Positions 26,043 to 35,587 of a DNA stretch of 64,000 nucleotides are shown in pieces. The DNA is from Halapricum desulfuricans (GTDB taxonomy: Archaea > Halobacteriota > Halobacteria > Halobacteriales > Haloarculaceae): positions 2,093,030 to 2,157,029 of the forward strand of contig NZ_CP064788.1 in the NCBI RefSeq assembly GCF_017094525.1. Direction: 5' to 3'. A program made the translations under genes and the position numbers. The notes under the pieces were generated by a model. That model made no database searches. It saw only the letters and a program-made list of their open reading frames with translations, and was not told where the DNA came from. Numbering within the stretch: the stretch's first letter is position 1; every line of letters starts with the position of its first letter.

Positions 26043-27743
26043 TCAGTCGTCGGGACTCGCCACAGACCGCGTCGGTGCCCCGCGGCGACTGGGGTCCGAA
26101 TCGACGGTGAACGATTCGAGGCGCTCGGCGAGCGTGGCGGCGTCGGCCGACAGGTCCTCGACAGCGCCGGTGACCGTCTCGATGGTCGCCGTCTGCTGTT
26201 GGGCCGCCGCCGCGCCGTCCTCTGCTTCAGCGGCTGTCTGCTCGCTGATCGAAGCGACCTCGTCGACCAGATCGACGACCTCGGTCGCCGTCTCAGCCTG
26301 ATCGTCCGTCGCCGCACTGATCTCCTGGAGACCGCCGTCGATCTCCTCGACGAGCGAGACGATGTCCTCGAAGTCCCCGACAGCGTCCTCGACAGAACGG
26401 GCCGTCGTATCGACCTGCTCAGTCATATCCTCGACATCGCTGACAGTCGATTCGGAGGTCGCCTGAACGGTCTCGATCCGATCGGAGATGTCGCTCGCCG
26501 CGTCAGCCGTCTCCCCGGCGAGGCCCTTGATCTCCTCGGCGACGACGCCGAATCCCTCCCCAGCCTCGCCCGCGCGTGCGGCCTCGATCGAGGCGTTGAG
26601 CGCGAGCATGTTCGTCTCGGCGGCGATCTCGTCGATAAAGGAGACGATCTCGTCGATCTCGCGGATCTCCTCGGCCAACTGTTCGACGGCGCTGGCCGTC
26701 TCGTCGATCCGCGTTTCGAGGACGCGCAACTCCTCGATGGCCTCGCTTGCGGCGTCCTGACCGGACTGACCGCGCTCGGCGGCCGTACTCGCGGTGCCGG
26801 CAACCTCATCAGCGGAGGCCGCGATCTCTTCGACGGTCGCCGAGAGGTCGTTCATCGCTTCCGAGACAGTACGCAGCTGGTCCGTTTGATCAGCGGCTCC
26901 ATCGCTGATTTCTTGGACGGAGCGGGCGACCTCGTCGCTGGCGTCGCTGATCTCCGCGACGCTGGCATCGACCTCGTCGCTGGCGGTATCGACGCGCTCG
27001 GCGAACGCGACGACGTCACCGAGCGTCTCCGCGAGCGTCGTGACCAGCGCGTTGTAGTTGTCGACGACGTCCCGGTAGGCGTCGTCTTCGAGCTGGAGGG
27101 CGGCTTCGTCGATCGTCGCGGTCAGATCGCCGTCACGGGCACGCTCGGCGGCGTCGCCGAACGCCGAGACGAGGTCGTCGAGTCGATCCGAGCGCCGCTC
27201 CAGGCGCTCGGTCATCTCCTGAAGCTCCGTCGTGTACTCGGTGAGGCTGTCGTTCATCTCCCGGAGCGACGCGCCGAAATCGCCGGGCACGTCCCGATCG
27301 AGCACCTCGGCGTCGAACTCCTGGCGAGCGAGGGCGTCGGCCTGGTCCGCGACGACGTGCAGGTACGCCTGCATCTCGGCGAACTCGTCAGTGAGATCGC
27401 CGAGTTCGTCGTCCTGCTCGAGTCGCCGGACGTCCGTCGAGAAGTCGCCCTCCGCGATGGCGGTCGCGTGTTCTTCGAGACGCTCGATCGGTTCGATCAT
27501 GTCCCAGCGCGTGATGATGACCGTGTTGATAAACGCCACGACAGCCACACCCAGGAGGACGAGCGCCAGCCCGATCCGGACCACACCACTGAAAAACAGC
27601 GAAACGAGAACCAGCGTTACCGAGATCGAAAACTGGATGACGACCGCAGCCAGCACCTTCCGCTCGACTGACTGCGTGACGCCGATCCGGTCCATCATCC
27701 ACCAGAGAGTGTCCGTATACAGGTCGACAAGTGATGGTGCCAT
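26043..27743 (-). CDS. Methyl-accepting chemotaxis transducer with two helices and almost no outside domain
   Basis: This 566-residue protein has two hydrophobic helices close together (about residues 29-49 and 53-73), a HAMP domain (about 73-125), a helical linker and an MCP signalling domain. The MCP hairpin tip reads IDEIAAETNMLALNASIEAARAG (near 350). It should signal to CheA/CheW. With no sizeable extracellular domain it must sense through its membrane helices, a partner protein or the cytoplasm, a layout shared with rhodopsin transducers; no rhodopsin gene is seen nearby. The mRNA is probably leaderless from the TATA-like box at 27763. Confidence 0.88.
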   Translation of the reverse strand: MAPSLVDLYTDTLWWMMDRIGVTQSVERKVLAAVVIQFSISVTLVLVSLFFSGVVRIGLALVLLGVAVVAFINTVIITRWDMIEPIERLEEHATAIAEGDFSTDVRRLEQDDELGDLTDEFAEMQAYLHVVADQADALARQEFDAEVLDRDVPGDFGASLREMNDSLTEYTTELQEMTERLERRSDRLDDLVSAFGDAAERARDGDLTATIDEAALQLEDDAYRDVVDNYNALVTTLAETLGDVVAFAERVDTASDEVDASVAEISDASDEVARSVQEISDGAADQTDQLRTVSEAMNDLSATVEEIAASADEVAGTASTAAERGQSGQDAASEAIEELRVLETRIDETASAVEQLAEEIREIDEIVSFIDEIAAETNMLALNASIEAARAGEAGEGFGVVAEEIKGLAGETADAASDISDRIETVQATSESTVSDVEDMTEQVDTTARSVEDAVGDFEDIVSLVEEIDGGLQEISAATDDQAETATEVVDLVDEVASISEQTAAEAEDGAAAAQQQTATIETVTGAVEDLSADAATLAERLESFTVDSDPSRRGAPTRSVASPDD

Positions 27744-27762
27744 ATCCGGATCTCTCGAGGCA

Positions 27763-27770
27763 TTTTAATA
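27763..27770 (-). promoter_or_regulatory. TATA box of the chemotaxis transducer
   Basis: It reads TATTAAAA on the minus strand, 20-27 bases before the ATG at 27743. The spacing implies a leaderless mRNA. Confidence 0.6.
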
Positions 27771-27801
27771 GGTTTGGCGTCCCGTTTTCGAGAATTGAAA
27801 A

Positions 27802-27825
27802 TCGAAGTTGTGGTCACCACTTCGA
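27802..27825. promoter_or_regulatory. Imperfect palindrome upstream of gltB
   Basis: It is centred on the perfect 11-base repeat GTGGTCACCAC (27810-27820), extended by TCGAAG/TTCGA with a small bulge. It lies just upstream of a TATA-like CTTTATT (27830-27836). Confidence 0.45.
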
Positions 27826-27865
27826 CCGCCTTTATTGACCGTGATAGATATTATTTCCCTTATTT

Positions 27866-27879
27866 GGACTTAATAGTCC
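27866..27879. promoter_or_regulatory. Inverted repeat GGACT-TAAT-AGTCC before gltB
   Basis: Five-base arms flank TAAT, about 40-65 bases before the start. It may be an operator near the transcription start or a small hairpin in the leader. Confidence 0.4.
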
Positions 27880-27931
27880 CTTTCTCCTTGTAGGTCAGCC
27901 TCTTATCCCCTCAGTCGTCATGGAGTATCAC

Positions 27932-30900
27932 ATGACCCGAAATAGCACACACGGCGCACAGGGGCAACACTGCTGTGGGCCGGGGTCCGACGCACGCGCT
28001 AACTGCGGCGTCGGGGTCGTCATGGACCTCGACGACGGCGGCGGCTCGTGGGTCGTACAGGACGCACTGGAGCTGCTCGAGAACCTCGAACACCGGGGTA
28101 CGACCGGGGCAGAGGAAAACACCGGCGACGGGGCCGGGATCAAGCTCCGGATTCCGCACGCGTTCTTCAGCGACATCGTCGACACGGCACTGCCCGAACC
28201 GGGCGCGTACGCGGTCGGGACGGTCTTCTTTCCGACGGCGAACGAAGAACGAGACCGCCTCATGGACATCGTCGAGGAACAACTCGCCGACGAGGGGCTG
28301 GACGTGCTGGCATGGCGGCGGGTCCCGACGAACAACGACGGACTGGGCGCGACGGCGCTGGAAAGCGAGCCGGACGTCTGGCAGGTCTTCGTCGAGTCCG
28401 CGACGGGCCGGACCGGCGACGCGTTCGGTCGACAGCTGTACGTCGCCCGTCGCGTGCTGGAAAACCACGTCGCGCAAGCAGACCTCCCGGGCAGCGACCG
28501 GTTTTACGTCGTCTCGCTCGATCACGAGACCGTCGACTACAAGGGCCTGCTGAAGGCCGAACAGTTGCCCGACTACTACCCCGATCTCACCGACGAGCGC
28601 GTCGAGTCGACGTTCGCGATGGTCCACGCCCGGTTCTCGACGAACACGCTCGGCGCGTGGCATCTCGCCCATCCCTACCGGCGGATCGTCCACAACGGCG
28701 AGTTCAACACCATCCGGGGCAACATCAACTGGATGCGCGCCCGCGAGACCGATCTCGCGACCGACGCGTTCGACGACGTGACGCCCGGAGAGGGGTCGGC
28801 GATCGAGAAACTCCTGCCGGTGATCGACGACCCCGACCAGTCCGACACTGCAAGCGTCGACAACGCTCTGGAACTGCTCCTGCAATCGGGACGGGACCTC
28901 CCGCACGCGCTTCGGCTGTTGATTCCCGAGGCCTGGCGACACGAGGACAACGACCTCTCCCGGGCGCGTCGGGAATTCTACGACTACCACGCGTCGCTGG
29001 TCGAACCCTGGGACGGGCCGGCACTCGTCGCCGCGACCGACGGCGACCGTGTCGGGGCCGTGCTCGATCGCAACGGGCTGCGACCCGCTCGCTACGATGT
29101 GCTCGAAAACGGGACGCTGGTGATGGCGAGCGAGGCCGGCGCGCTCGATTACGAGCCCGAGGAGATCCGCGAACGCGGCCGTCTCCAGCCCGGACAGTGT
29201 TTCCTCGCCGATCCCGAGGAGGGGCGGGTCATACCTGACGAGGAGGTCTTCGACGACCTCGTCGACGAAAAGTACGGCGAGTGGGTCGAAAACGAGCAGG
29301 TACGACTGTCCGATCTCACGGGCGAGGAATACGACACCCGCCACGGGGTCGACGAACTTCGCAACCAGCAGGCGCTGTTCGGGTACACCTACGACGAGGT
29401 CGATCACCTGCTCGAGCCGATGGCCGAGTCCGGTAAGGACCCGGTCGGTTCGATGGGCGACGACACGCCGCTGTCGGTGCTCGCCCAGCACAACCGGCCG
29501 CTGGCCAGCTACTTCAAGCAGCTGTTCGCACAGGTGACGAACCCGCCGCTGGACTACATCCGCGAGGAGATCGTCACCTCCCTGGAGACCCGCATCGGCA
29601 ACCAGCGAAACCTGCTTGCGGAGACCCCGGCCCACGCCCGCCAGCTGGTCGCCGACTCGCCGATCCTCACTGACGCCGAAACGGCCGCGATCAAGTCACT
29701 CGACGCCAACGGTCTGTCGTCGCGGGCGCTCGACACCACGTTCGATCCCGACAGCGATCTGGAGACGGCGGTCGAAGACCTCCGGGACGCGGCGACCGAC
29801 GCGGCCCGGGCCGGGACGGACGTGCTCGTGCTCTCGGACGCGGCCGCCGGCGACGACCGGATACCGATTCCGAGTTTACTCGCGGTCGGCGGCGTTCACC
29901 ACCACCTCGTTCGCAACGGACTGCGAAACCGGGTCGGGCTGGTCGTCGAGTCGGCCGACCCCCGGACGGTCCACCAGCACGCGACGCTGGTCGGCTACGG
30001 TGCGGACGCGATCAACCCCTACCTCGCCTACCGGACGATCGAGGATCTGGTCGCCGGACCGGAAGGAGCCGATCGGCGGGAGGCGATCGAGGCGTACGTT
30101 ACGGCGCTTGAAGACGGTCTGCTCAAGACGATGGCCAAGATGGGCATCTCGACGCTTGAGAGCTATCAGGGCGCACAGATCTTCGAGGCCGTCGGACTGG
30201 CCTCGGACTTCGTCGCCGAGTACTTCGAGGGGACGACTACCCGCACCGAAGGGATTGGAATCGACGAACTGGACGGCGATCTTCGCGATCGGTTTGCGGT
30301 CGCCTTCGAGGGGGACGCCGACATGGAGCGCCAGGGCGAGTTCGAGTTCCGCTCCGGGGGGATCCACCACCAGTGGAACCCCGAGACGACGGGCAAACTC
30401 CAGCAGGCCGTCCGGGCGGGCGACTACGACACGTACCGGGAGTTCGCCGCCGCGATCAACGAACAGGACGAGACGCTGCAGACCCTGCGCGGCTTGCTGG
30501 AGTTCGAGACTGACGCCCGCGAGTCGATCCCGATCGAGGCGGTCGAACCGGTCGAGGAGATCGTTACGCGCTTCGAGACGGCGGCGATGTCGCTGGGCTC
30601 GCTCTCGCCGGAGGCCCACGAGAACCTCGCGAAGGCGATGAACCGCATCGGCGCACACTCGAACACCGGCGAGGGCGGCGAGCCGCCGGAACGGTTCCAC
30701 ACCGAGACCGAATCGAAGACCAAGCAGGTCGCCTCCGGCCGGTTCGGCGTCACCTCGGCGTACCTCTCAGCGGCCGAGGAGCTCCAGATCAAGATGGCTC
30801 AGGGGTCGAAACCCGGAGAGGGCGGCCATCTCCCGGGCGAGAAAGTCAACGAGATGATCGCGGAGGTCCGTCACGCGACGCCGGGGGTCGGGCTCATCTC

Positions 30901-32500
30901 GCCGCCGCCCCTGCACGACATCTACTCCATCGAAGACCTCAAACAGTTGATCCACGACCTCAAGGCGAGCAACCCCGAGGCGGACGTCAACGTCAAGCTC
31001 GTCGCCGAGGACGGCATCGGGACCATCGCGGCCGGCGTCGCGAAGGCCAACGCCGACGTGGTTCACATCTCGGGTCGCTCGGGCGGCACCGGCGCCTCGC
31101 CAAAGACGTCGATCAAGAACGCCGGCCTGCCCTGGGAACTCGGGCTCGCGGAGGCCAACCGCACTCTCCGGGCGACGGGACTGCGCTCGCGGATCAAGGT
31201 CACGACCGACGGCGGACTCAAGACCGGGCGCGACGTGGCCGTCGCGGCGTTGCTCGGCGCGGAGGGCTACGCCTTCGGGACTGCGCCGCTCGTCACGGAG
31301 GGCTGTGTGATGGCCCGGCAGTGTCACCAGAACACCTGTCCGGTCGGCGTGGCGACCCAGAAAGAGGAGCTCCGCGAGCGCTTCCCCGGCGAGCCCGACC
31401 ACGTCATCAACTACATGACCTTCGTCGCTCGGGAGCTCCGGGAGATCATGGCCGAGCTCGGCTTCGCCGAACTGGACGAGATGATCGGCCGCGTCGAGTT
31501 GCTCTCCCAGCGCGAGGACGTCGATCACCCGAAGGCAAAGAGGCTCGACCTCTCGGCGATCACCGAACCGCCCGTCGAGAGCGACGACCGGATCAAGACC
31601 CGCGAGCAGACCCACGACGTCGACGACCAGCTCGACTGGGGGCTACTCGAGGAGATCGGCGACGCGATCGAGGCTGGCGAGCCGGTCGCGCTGGCCGGGG
31701 CCGTCGACAACGTCGACCGGGCGGTCGGGGCGACGATCTCGAGCCGCGTCTCCCGGGCGCACGGACCGGACGGGCTGCCCGAGGACACGATCCAGCTCGA
31801 TTTCGACGGGACCGCCGGACAGAGCTTCGGCGCGTTCCTCGCCAGTGGCGTGACGATGCGGCTGACCGGATCCGGCAACGATTACGTCGGCAAGGGTCTG
31901 TCGGGCGGCAAGCTCATCGTCGACACGCCGGAGGGTGCGGCCTACGACCCCGCCGAGAACGTCGTCGTCGGTAACGTCGCGCTGTACGGCGCGACCGGTG
32001 GTGAGATGTACGTCAACGGTCGGGGCGGCGAGCGCTTCGCCGTCCGCAACTCCGGGGTGAAAGGCGTCGTCGAGGGCGTCGGCGACCACGGCTGTGAGTA
32101 CATGACCGGCGGCGCGATCGCCGTGCTCGGCGAGACGGGCAAGAACTTCGCCGCGGGGATGTCCGGCGGCATCGCGTACGTCTACGATCCCGAGGGGACG
32201 CTCGCCGAGCGGGCCAACGCGGGGATGGTCACGCTGTCCGATCAGCTCGATCCCGCGGACCGTCGGCTGCTCCGGCGACTCCTCGAGAATCACGCCGAAT
32301 ACACCGACTCGGCACGCGCGAAGGAACTCCTCGCGGACTGGGAGTCGGCACTCGGGGCGTTCGTTCGCGTGCTCCCGGAGGCGTACGCCGAAGCCATCGA
32401 AGCACGACCCGACGCCGACGTCCGGTCCGATCTGCCTGCGCCGGCGGCTGCCGACGTCGACTCGGAGTCCGGCGAATTCCCGGCCTCGACCGACGACTGA
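27932..32500 (+). CDS. gltB: Glutamate synthase, large subunit (single-chain type)
   Basis: The roughly 1522-residue enzyme uses the ATG at 27932, preceded by GGAG at 27922-27925; an in-frame ATG at 27920 would add four residues. An N-terminal propeptide precedes the glutaminase nucleophile Cys in ANCGVGVVMDL (near 25). The class II amidotransferase domain runs to about 420. A central domain, the FMN-binding synthase barrel and the 3Fe-4S cysteine cluster CVMARQCHQNTCPVG (near 1130) follow, then the C-terminal beta-helix. It makes two glutamates from glutamine and 2-oxoglutarate. No small subunit gltD lies in the window, so it may take electrons from ferredoxin. Confidence 0.94.
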   Translation: MTRNSTHGAQGQHCCGPGSDARANCGVGVVMDLDDGGGSWVVQDALELLENLEHRGTTGAEENTGDGAGIKLRIPHAFFSDIVDTALPEPGAYAVGTVFFPTANEERDRLMDIVEEQLADEGLDVLAWRRVPTNNDGLGATALESEPDVWQVFVESATGRTGDAFGRQLYVARRVLENHVAQADLPGSDRFYVVSLDHETVDYKGLLKAEQLPDYYPDLTDERVESTFAMVHARFSTNTLGAWHLAHPYRRIVHNGEFNTIRGNINWMRARETDLATDAFDDVTPGEGSAIEKLLPVIDDPDQSDTASVDNALELLLQSGRDLPHALRLLIPEAWRHEDNDLSRARREFYDYHASLVEPWDGPALVAATDGDRVGAVLDRNGLRPARYDVLENGTLVMASEAGALDYEPEEIRERGRLQPGQCFLADPEEGRVIPDEEVFDDLVDEKYGEWVENEQVRLSDLTGEEYDTRHGVDELRNQQALFGYTYDEVDHLLEPMAESGKDPVGSMGDDTPLSVLAQHNRPLASYFKQLFAQVTNPPLDYIREEIVTSLETRIGNQRNLLAETPAHARQLVADSPILTDAETAAIKSLDANGLSSRALDTTFDPDSDLETAVEDLRDAATDAARAGTDVLVLSDAAAGDDRIPIPSLLAVGGVHHHLVRNGLRNRVGLVVESADPRTVHQHATLVGYGADAINPYLAYRTIEDLVAGPEGADRREAIEAYVTALEDGLLKTMAKMGISTLESYQGAQIFEAVGLASDFVAEYFEGTTTRTEGIGIDELDGDLRDRFAVAFEGDADMERQGEFEFRSGGIHHQWNPETTGKLQQAVRAGDYDTYREFAAAINEQDETLQTLRGLLEFETDARESIPIEAVEPVEEIVTRFETAAMSLGSLSPEAHENLAKAMNRIGAHSNTGEGGEPPERFHTETESKTKQVASGRFGVTSAYLSAAEELQIKMAQGSKPGEGGHLPGEKVNEMIAEVRHATPGVGLISPPPLHDIYSIEDLKQLIHDLKASNPEADVNVKLVAEDGIGTIAAGVAKANADVVHISGRSGGTGASPKTSIKNAGLPWELGLAEANRTLRATGLRSRIKVTTDGGLKTGRDVAVAALLGAEGYAFGTAPLVTEGCVMARQCHQNTCPVGVATQKEELRERFPGEPDHVINYMTFVARELREIMAELGFAELDEMIGRVELLSQREDVDHPKAKRLDLSAITEPPVESDDRIKTREQTHDVDDQLDWGLLEEIGDAIEAGEPVALAGAVDNVDRAVGATISSRVSRAHGPDGLPEDTIQLDFDGTAGQSFGAFLASGVTMRLTGSGNDYVGKGLSGGKLIVDTPEGAAYDPAENVVVGNVALYGATGGEMYVNGRGGERFAVRNSGVKGVVEGVGDHGCEYMTGGAIAVLGETGKNFAAGMSGGIAYVYDPEGTLAERANAGMVTLSDQLDPADRRLLRRLLENHAEYTDSARAKELLADWESALGAFVRVLPEAYAEAIEARPDADVRSDLPAPAAADVDSESGEFPASTDD

Positions 32501-32617
32501 TCGTCGCTCGTCCCTCCGCGCAGCCGCTCTGGCTCCCTTCCACTCGGGGCGTCCGTACTGCGAACCTCGCGTCCGGGATCGGCAGGGACTAGTGTCCCGA
32601 ACACGTTCGATCGGGCG

Positions 32618-33256
32618 ATGCCACGGGCGAAGCTCACGCTGACGGTGCCGGAGGAGGTGTGGCTGGGCGAACTCGCTCGCCTGTACCCGGACGCGACGTT
32701 CAGAGTGCTCGCGGCGCTGAGCGACGACGTCGACGCCGGGGTCGGGCTCGCGGAGGTCGTCGCCGAGGACACGTCGGCGGTGCTCTCGAAGATGGCGGGC
32801 TACGAGGACGTGACCGACATCGACCGCCTGCAGGAAGAGGACGGGAAGGTCCTCATCCGGTTCCGGACGACGATGCCGCTGTTGCTCTTCCCGGCCCGCG
32901 ACTCGGGGATCCCGCTGGAGATGCCCTTCGAAATCAGCGACGGCGAGGCCGTCTGGGAGGTGACGGCTCCGCAGGACCGGCTGTCGGCACTGGGCGAGCA
33001 ACTGGATCAGTTCGACATCGGCTACACGGTCGATTACATCCACCAGCACGTCACCGAGGAACCGCTGTTGACCGACCGCCAGCGCCGACTCGTCGTCGAG
33101 GCCGTCGAGGCCGGCTACTACGACACGCCGCGCGAGAGCTCGCTGACCGAACTGGCGGAGGAAGTCGACATCGCGAAATCGACCGCCAGCGAGACGCTCC
33201 ACCGCGCCGAGGAACAGATCGTCAAGGAGTACGTCACGCAACTCGAATCTGAGTAG
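32618..33256 (+). CDS. Bat-type helix-turn-helix regulator
   Basis: The 212-residue protein has an N-terminal alpha/beta sensing region (residues 1-150). Its C-terminal HTH_10 domain is marked by LLTDRQRRLVVEAVEAGYYD and SLTELAEEVDIAKSTASE, then LHRAEEQIVKEYV. This is the DNA-binding unit of the haloarchaeal bacterio-opsin activator family, here without PAS or GAF domains. It likely controls genes in response to an unknown signal; targets cannot be read from context. It follows gltB by 117 bases on the same strand and is convergent with the dioxygenase-like gene. Confidence 0.85.
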   Translation: MPRAKLTLTVPEEVWLGELARLYPDATFRVLAALSDDVDAGVGLAEVVAEDTSAVLSKMAGYEDVTDIDRLQEEDGKVLIRFRTTMPLLLFPARDSGIPLEMPFEISDGEAVWEVTAPQDRLSALGEQLDQFDIGYTVDYIHQHVTEEPLLTDRQRRLVVEAVEAGYYDTPRESSLTELAEEVDIAKSTASETLHRAEEQIVKEYVTQLESE

Positions 33257-33287
33257 CGGCTACGTTCCGCCTGCTCCGGAGGAGCGG

Positions 33288-34301
33288 CTACGATCCGTCT
33301 GCTTCCGGACGCGGCACAGTCACGTCGGCCAGTTCCGACTCGATCTCGTCGCGTCGCGTTTCGAACTCGCCGGGGAGGACGAGTCGCTCGCCCAGCGACT
33401 CGAGCGGTTCGTCGCTGGTGTAACCCGGATCGCTGGTCGCTAACTCGAAGAGGACGCCGCCGAACGCCCGGAAGTACACCGACCGGAACCAGTGGCGGTC
33501 GATCTGTCTGGTCGGGTTCAGCCCGGCCTCCCGGACGGCCGACCGCATCGCCAGCTGGTCGTCGTCGGTCGGCGTCTGGAAGGCGACGTGATGGACCGTC
33601 CCGTGGCCCTGCCGCCCGCGGTCGGTCGTCCGGACGAGGTCGACGTACGTCCCGACGGGACCCGTCGCCGCGAACCGCCTGCTATCTGAGTCGCTCGCTG
33701 TGGACATGACCGATCCCAGTTCGTCGAACCCCATCGTCCGGAGGAGTCCGGCCGTCGGGTCGGGGTCGGACAGCGCCAGCGTCACCGAGTGAAAGCCCCG
33801 GATCGCCGCGTCTTCGGGAACGAAGCCCGTCCACGGCACGGTCGGGTCGTCGTCGGGGATCGGCACGGCGACCAGTTCGAGCGCCAGCCCGTCCGGATCG
33901 CGGAACGGCAGGACGGTCTCGCTGCGGCCGTCGCCACTCGCGTCGGCCCTCTCGCCCGCGTCGACGGATCGCTCGAACCGATCGCCGTGTTCGACGCCGC
34001 GGTCCTCGAAGCGTCGCTCCCAGTACTCGAGGCTTCCTTCCGGGACGCGAAACGCCGTCCGGGAGGCCTGTCCGGCACCGGCCTGACCGGCCGGGAGGTC
34101 CTTCCACGGGAAAAACGTCATGCTCGTGCCGGGCGTGCCCTCGGCGTCGGCGAAAAAGAAATGATACGTTCCGGGATCGTCCTGGTTGACCGAGCGCTTG
34201 ACCAGCCGGAGGCCGAGCGTCTCGACCCAGAAGTCGAGGTTCCGCTGGGGATCGCTCGCGATGCAGGTGACGTGGTGGATGCCGGGCGTCGGATCTGTCA
34301 T
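33288..34301 (-). CDS. VOC family ring-cleaving dioxygenase-like protein
   Basis: From the ATG at 34301 this is 337 residues with two glyoxalase/VOC modules. The first starts IHHVTCIASDPQRNLDFW (metal His near 8) and the second near residue 165 (FHSVTLALSDP). Further metal-site regions are VHHVAFQTP and GVLFELATSDPGY. The family includes extradiol dioxygenases and related metal enzymes that cleave aromatic rings or act on hydroquinones. The real substrate is unknown. The family 1 palindrome at 34341-34420 begins 40 bases upstream. Confidence 0.82.
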   Translation of the reverse strand: MTDPTPGIHHVTCIASDPQRNLDFWVETLGLRLVKRSVNQDDPGTYHFFFADAEGTPGTSMTFFPWKDLPAGQAGAGQASRTAFRVPEGSLEYWERRFEDRGVEHGDRFERSVDAGERADASGDGRSETVLPFRDPDGLALELVAVPIPDDDPTVPWTGFVPEDAAIRGFHSVTLALSDPDPTAGLLRTMGFDELGSVMSTASDSDSRRFAATGPVGTYVDLVRTTDRGRQGHGTVHHVAFQTPTDDDQLAMRSAVREAGLNPTRQIDRHWFRSVYFRAFGGVLFELATSDPGYTSDEPLESLGERLVLPGEFETRRDEIESELADVTVPRPEADGS

Positions 34302-34340
34302 TGCATCCAGTAGGATACGGGGGGACTTGAATTCGTGCTG

Positions 34341-34420
34341 ATACTGCCGGCTATCCGTTCGTCGAGATAGTCGCCACACTGGGGTGGCGAATTCCAGTGA
34401 AATGGGATAGCCGGCAGTAT
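34341..34420 (+). repeat. Nested palindromic element, family 1, copy B
   Basis: The outer arms at 34341-34356 and 34405-34420 are perfect 16-base inverted repeats (ATACTGCCGGCTATCC and its complement). The inner arms are TCGCCAC at 34371-34377 and GTGGCGA at 34384-34390. The 14-base spacers are equal. Compared with copy A, changed bases in the outer arms occur on both sides and keep pairing. Confidence 0.9.
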
Positions 34421-34459
34421 GCCGTGCGTGTCACCGGGCCGTCAATAGCGGGACCGTGG

Positions 34460-35518
34460 CTACTGGGGAGCAACGGCCGCGCCGTCGTCACTGGAGCGGT
34501 AGATCGCCTCGACGAGTCGCTGGACCGTCAGCGCCTGCTCGACGGTGTTGCGATCGGGGTCCTCGCCGGCCGTGACGGCCTCGAAAAACGCCTGTTGTTC
34601 CGCCGCGTGGCCGTCGTACTCGGCGGTCTCGACGGTCGTCGTGCGGTGCTGATCGACGCCGTGATCGACCGACTCGTACAGCGTCAGGTCTCCGTTCATG
34701 TCCAGATACGCACCGCCGTCGGTCCCGCGGAGTCGGAACGCCGTCTCGTCGGTTCGGTTGGCGGCCCACGCGACGTCGAGCGAGATCGTCGCGTCGTCGG
34801 CGGTTCGGAGCTGTGCCGTGACCGAGTCCTCGACGCTGACGGTCCCGTCGTCGCCGCCCCAGCCCTCGACGTCGACGTAGTCCTCGCGCTGTCCGAACGT
34901 CGACCGGGCGACACCGCTGACCTCCTCGACGTCCGGGAACGCGAGCAGCGAGAGCACGAGATCCAGCGCGTGCACGCCGATGTCGATCAGCGCACCGCCG
35001 CCGGCGACGTCGGCGTCGGTGAACCACGTCCCCTGCCCGGGGACGCCCCGGCGACGGACGTAGGTCGCGTCGACGTGCTGGATCGTCCCGAAGAAGCCGT
35101 CCTCGCGGGAGGCCGCGAGCGCCTCGGCGCGCGGATCGAACCGGTTGTGGAATCCGACCATACAGACCGCGTTGGACTCCGCTGCCGCCGCCGCGATCCG
35201 CTCGGCGCTCTCGAGGGTGTGTGCCAGGGGTTTCTCGACGAGCACCGAACAGCCGGCCTGCAACGCGCCGACGGCGTATGCCTCGTGGTAGGCGTTAGGC
35301 GTCGTGACGATCACCGCATCGACCGCGTCGTAGAAGCTGGTTCGGTCGGTGTAGGTCTCGGCCCCGTACTCGGTCTCGAAGCGCGTTCGCGCGGACGGAT
35401 CGACGTCCAGTCCGGCGACCAGTCGCGCGTCGTTTTCGGCCACGAGGTCGGCGTGATAGGAGCCGATCCCGCCGAGGCCGACGATCCCGACGCGCGGAGG
35501 AGTGCTGGTAGTTGCCAT
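34460..35518 (-). CDS. Gfo/Idh/MocA family oxidoreductase
   Basis: The 352-residue protein has an N-terminal Rossmann fold with GIVGLGGIGSYHADL (about residues 10-24). The family signature VEKPLAHTLESAERI (near 95) is followed by a C-terminal alpha/beta domain with GGGALIDIGVHALDL (near 170), where conserved Asp and His form the active-site region. These enzymes oxidise or reduce sugars and polyols with NAD(P). The substrate is not readable. It lies 69 bases downstream of grpE on the same strand, which may be coincidental. Confidence 0.88.
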   Translation of the reverse strand: MATTSTPPRVGIVGLGGIGSYHADLVAENDARLVAGLDVDPSARTRFETEYGAETYTDRTSFYDAVDAVIVTTPNAYHEAYAVGALQAGCSVLVEKPLAHTLESAERIAAAAAESNAVCMVGFHNRFDPRAEALAASREDGFFGTIQHVDATYVRRRGVPGQGTWFTDADVAGGGALIDIGVHALDLVLSLLAFPDVEEVSGVARSTFGQREDYVDVEGWGGDDGTVSVEDSVTAQLRTADDATISLDVAWAANRTDETAFRLRGTDGGAYLDMNGDLTLYESVDHGVDQHRTTTVETAEYDGHAAEQQAFFEAVTAGEDPDRNTVEQALTVQRLVEAIYRSSDDGAAVAPQ

Positions 35519-35587
35519 GTCCGATGCGGACGGGCGAGAACCCTCAAAGTGTCGATGCCGTCGCAGCCGGAGGCAACGGTCCCGCGG

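Noticed and set aside
27911-29635. 574-residue open frame antisense to gltB
   Set aside because: gltB is unmistakable on the other strand. The antisense product has no recognisable domain.
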